Positions 6,917 to 7,374 of a DNA stretch of 7,374 bases are shown piece after piece. Where the stretch lies: the NCBI GenBank assembly GCA_039029935.1, contig JBCCFC010000687.1, positions 1 through 7,374 on the forward strand, read 5' to 3'. This DNA comes from G039029935 sp039029935 (lineage in GTDB: Bacteria > Chloroflexota > Anaerolineae > Caldilineales > Caldilineaceae). The first letter of the stretch is position 1. Every line of letters begins with the position of its first letter. The notes under the pieces are model-generated. The model did no database searches. It was not told the DNA's origin and saw nothing but the letters and a program-made list of their open reading frames with translations. The position numbers and the translations under genes are program-made.

Positions 6917-6945
6917 ATTGTACCAAAACGGATAAAATTTGGGAA
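6917..6945 (-). promoter_or_regulatory. Extended -10 promoter of the lipoprotein gene
   Basis: On the minus strand TTCCCA (6945-6940, 4 of 6 matches to TTGACA) and TACAAT (6922-6917, 5 of 6 matches to TATAAT) are separated by exactly 17 nt. The -10 is preceded by TGG, an extended -10 element. Transcription would start near 6910, leaving a leader of about 25 nt before ATG 6885. This is the main argument that the GTG at 6960 and the ATG at 6918 are not the start codon. Confidence 0.5.
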
Positions 6946-7076
6946 CTTGGGTGTTGACACGACTGACGAGAGAATTTGCCAGCCTGGTTCATAGGTCTAG
7001 ATTTATCAGTCATGTATGCGATTCTGTTTCTGAATCTACCAAGTAAGGCTATTCTACATAAATAATTACCCACAAT

Positions 7077-7149
7077 CCGTTCAGTTAGCACGCCCTCGTG
7101 CGGGTCAAACTCGTGGCTCAACCCAAACGAGGGCGTGCTGACTGAACGG
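7077..7149. repeat. Imperfect palindrome with 23-bp arms and 27-nt loop
   Basis: The arms are 7077-7099 and 7127-7149. They are complementary at 22 of 23 positions. The exception is T7086 opposite G7140, which would be a stable U-G pair in a rightward transcript but an A-C mismatch in a leftward one. The loop holds a further GGGT/ACCC pairing (7102-7105 with 7121-7124) and repeats the CTCGTG of the left arm. No T-run follows either side, so an intrinsic terminator is unlikely. A REP-like or MITE-like palindromic element, or a structured RNA segment, is more plausible. Confidence 0.85.
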
Positions 7150-7184
7150 GTACTTTGACCTAACTTGGGTCATCAAATAGGGCG

Positions 7185-7374
7185 GGGTGCGGTGTAGGCG
7201 TTGATTGAACAGAATGATGGGAAGAGATAATGCACCGTCCTCAATACAATCCAAATCAATATCGTTCACTCAACTCAAAGTATAATCTGTTTGCATCCTT
7301 TCACAAAGTAGACATGTAGACCATTGCATTATCTCTTCCCATCATTCTGTTCAATCAACGCCTACACCGCACCC
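7185..7374. repeat. Long perfect inverted repeat (50-bp arms, 90-bp centre), cut by the window end
   Basis: Positions 7185-7234 and 7325-7374 are exact reverse complements over 50 bp. The pairing stops at the inner side (C7235 against T7324) and is still perfect at the last base of the window, so the arms may be longer. The centre (7235-7324) is AT-rich, is not palindromic, and carries promoter-like boxes. The 190-bp size with long terminal inverted repeats fits a non-autonomous mobile element (MITE-like) or an invertible segment. A fold-back assembly or amplification artefact at a contig edge is also possible. No transposase, recombinase or target-site duplication can be seen. Confidence 0.9.
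7279..7306 (-). promoter_or_regulatory. Candidate promoter inside the centre of the long inverted repeat
   Basis: On the minus strand TTGTGA (7306-7301, 4 of 6) and TATACT (7284-7279, 5 of 6) are spaced by 16 nt, pointing leftward toward the lipoprotein gene. On the plus strand a perfect TATAAT (7281-7286) overlaps it but lacks a matching -35. AT-rich sequence yields such matches easily, so this is tentative. Confidence 0.3.

Larger units (their letters stand above)
6946..7374. other. Gene-free region carrying two inverted-repeat structures
   Basis: About 430 bp upstream of the lipoprotein promoter contains no open frame that I would call a gene. The only longer frame (7121-6915, minus) runs through a hairpin arm and has no ribosome site or recognisable protein. 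About 6961-7076 shows nothing convincing. The rest is occupied by the hairpin at 7077-7149 and the long inverted repeat at 7185-7374. Between them, TGACC...GGTCA at 7156-7172 is a minor 5-bp dyad. Confidence 0.6.

Noticed and set aside
6886..6960. N-terminal extension of the lipoprotein from the GTG at 6960
   Set aside because: An extended -10 promoter sits within it, no Shine-Dalgarno precedes the GTG, and the added residues make the lipoprotein leader implausibly long.
6998..7038. TAGATT ... AATCTA inverted pair
   Set aside because: Six-base arms separated by 29 nt are expected by chance in AT-rich sequence, and flanking bases do not extend the pairing cleanly.
7308..7321. Tandem GTAGAC copies, 8 bp apart, near the inner edge of the right arm
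   Set aside because: Only two short copies are present and nothing ties them to a known binding site.

Overview
The window looks like a chromosomal segment of a moderate-GC, environmental, non-model bacterium. The gene content (a Kef-type antiporter, a membrane-anchored DsbA-like protein with a highly basic cytoplasmic N-terminus, a solute-binding lipoprotein, and GTAGGGGC-type palindromes between genes) fits Chloroflexota best. That assignment is inference from style; no marker gene is present. There are no rRNA or tRNA genes, no transposase and no CRISPR array.

Layout. Positions 62-2101 (+) encode a complete CPA2-type cation:proton antiporter with C-terminal TrkA-N/TrkA-C-like regulatory domains. 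It converges on a leftward cluster. The roughly 130 bp between the two stop codons is almost entirely short GC-rich tandem repeats that run into the last codons of the opposing gene. Positions 3988-2232 (-) look like a three-gene operon: an unrecognised 260-aa protein, a 78-aa protein resembling a Phd/YefM antitoxin, and a membrane-anchored DsbA-family thioredoxin-fold protein. The first two overlap by ATGA. The ribosome-binding site of the third overlaps the stop of the second. A small GTAGGG/CCCTAC palindrome lies upstream. Positions 6885-4165 (-) encode a large lipoprotein in which two family-1 ABC solute-binding domains are fused in tandem, with no permease or ATPase gene in the window.

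The last 430 bp has no protein gene that I can support. It holds an extended -10 promoter for the lipoprotein, a 23-bp-arm hairpin (7077-7149), and a much longer inverted repeat with 50-bp perfect arms around a 90-bp AT-rich centre (7185-7374). The centre contains promoter-like boxes, and the repeat is cut by the window edge. This long inverted repeat and the tandem-duplicated solute-binding lipoprotein are the most unusual items.

Functionally, everything recognisable acts at the cell envelope: ion/proton exchange, extracytoplasmic thiol chemistry and ligand capture. I see no clear defence or mobile system. The orphan Phd-like protein has no recognisable toxin partner.
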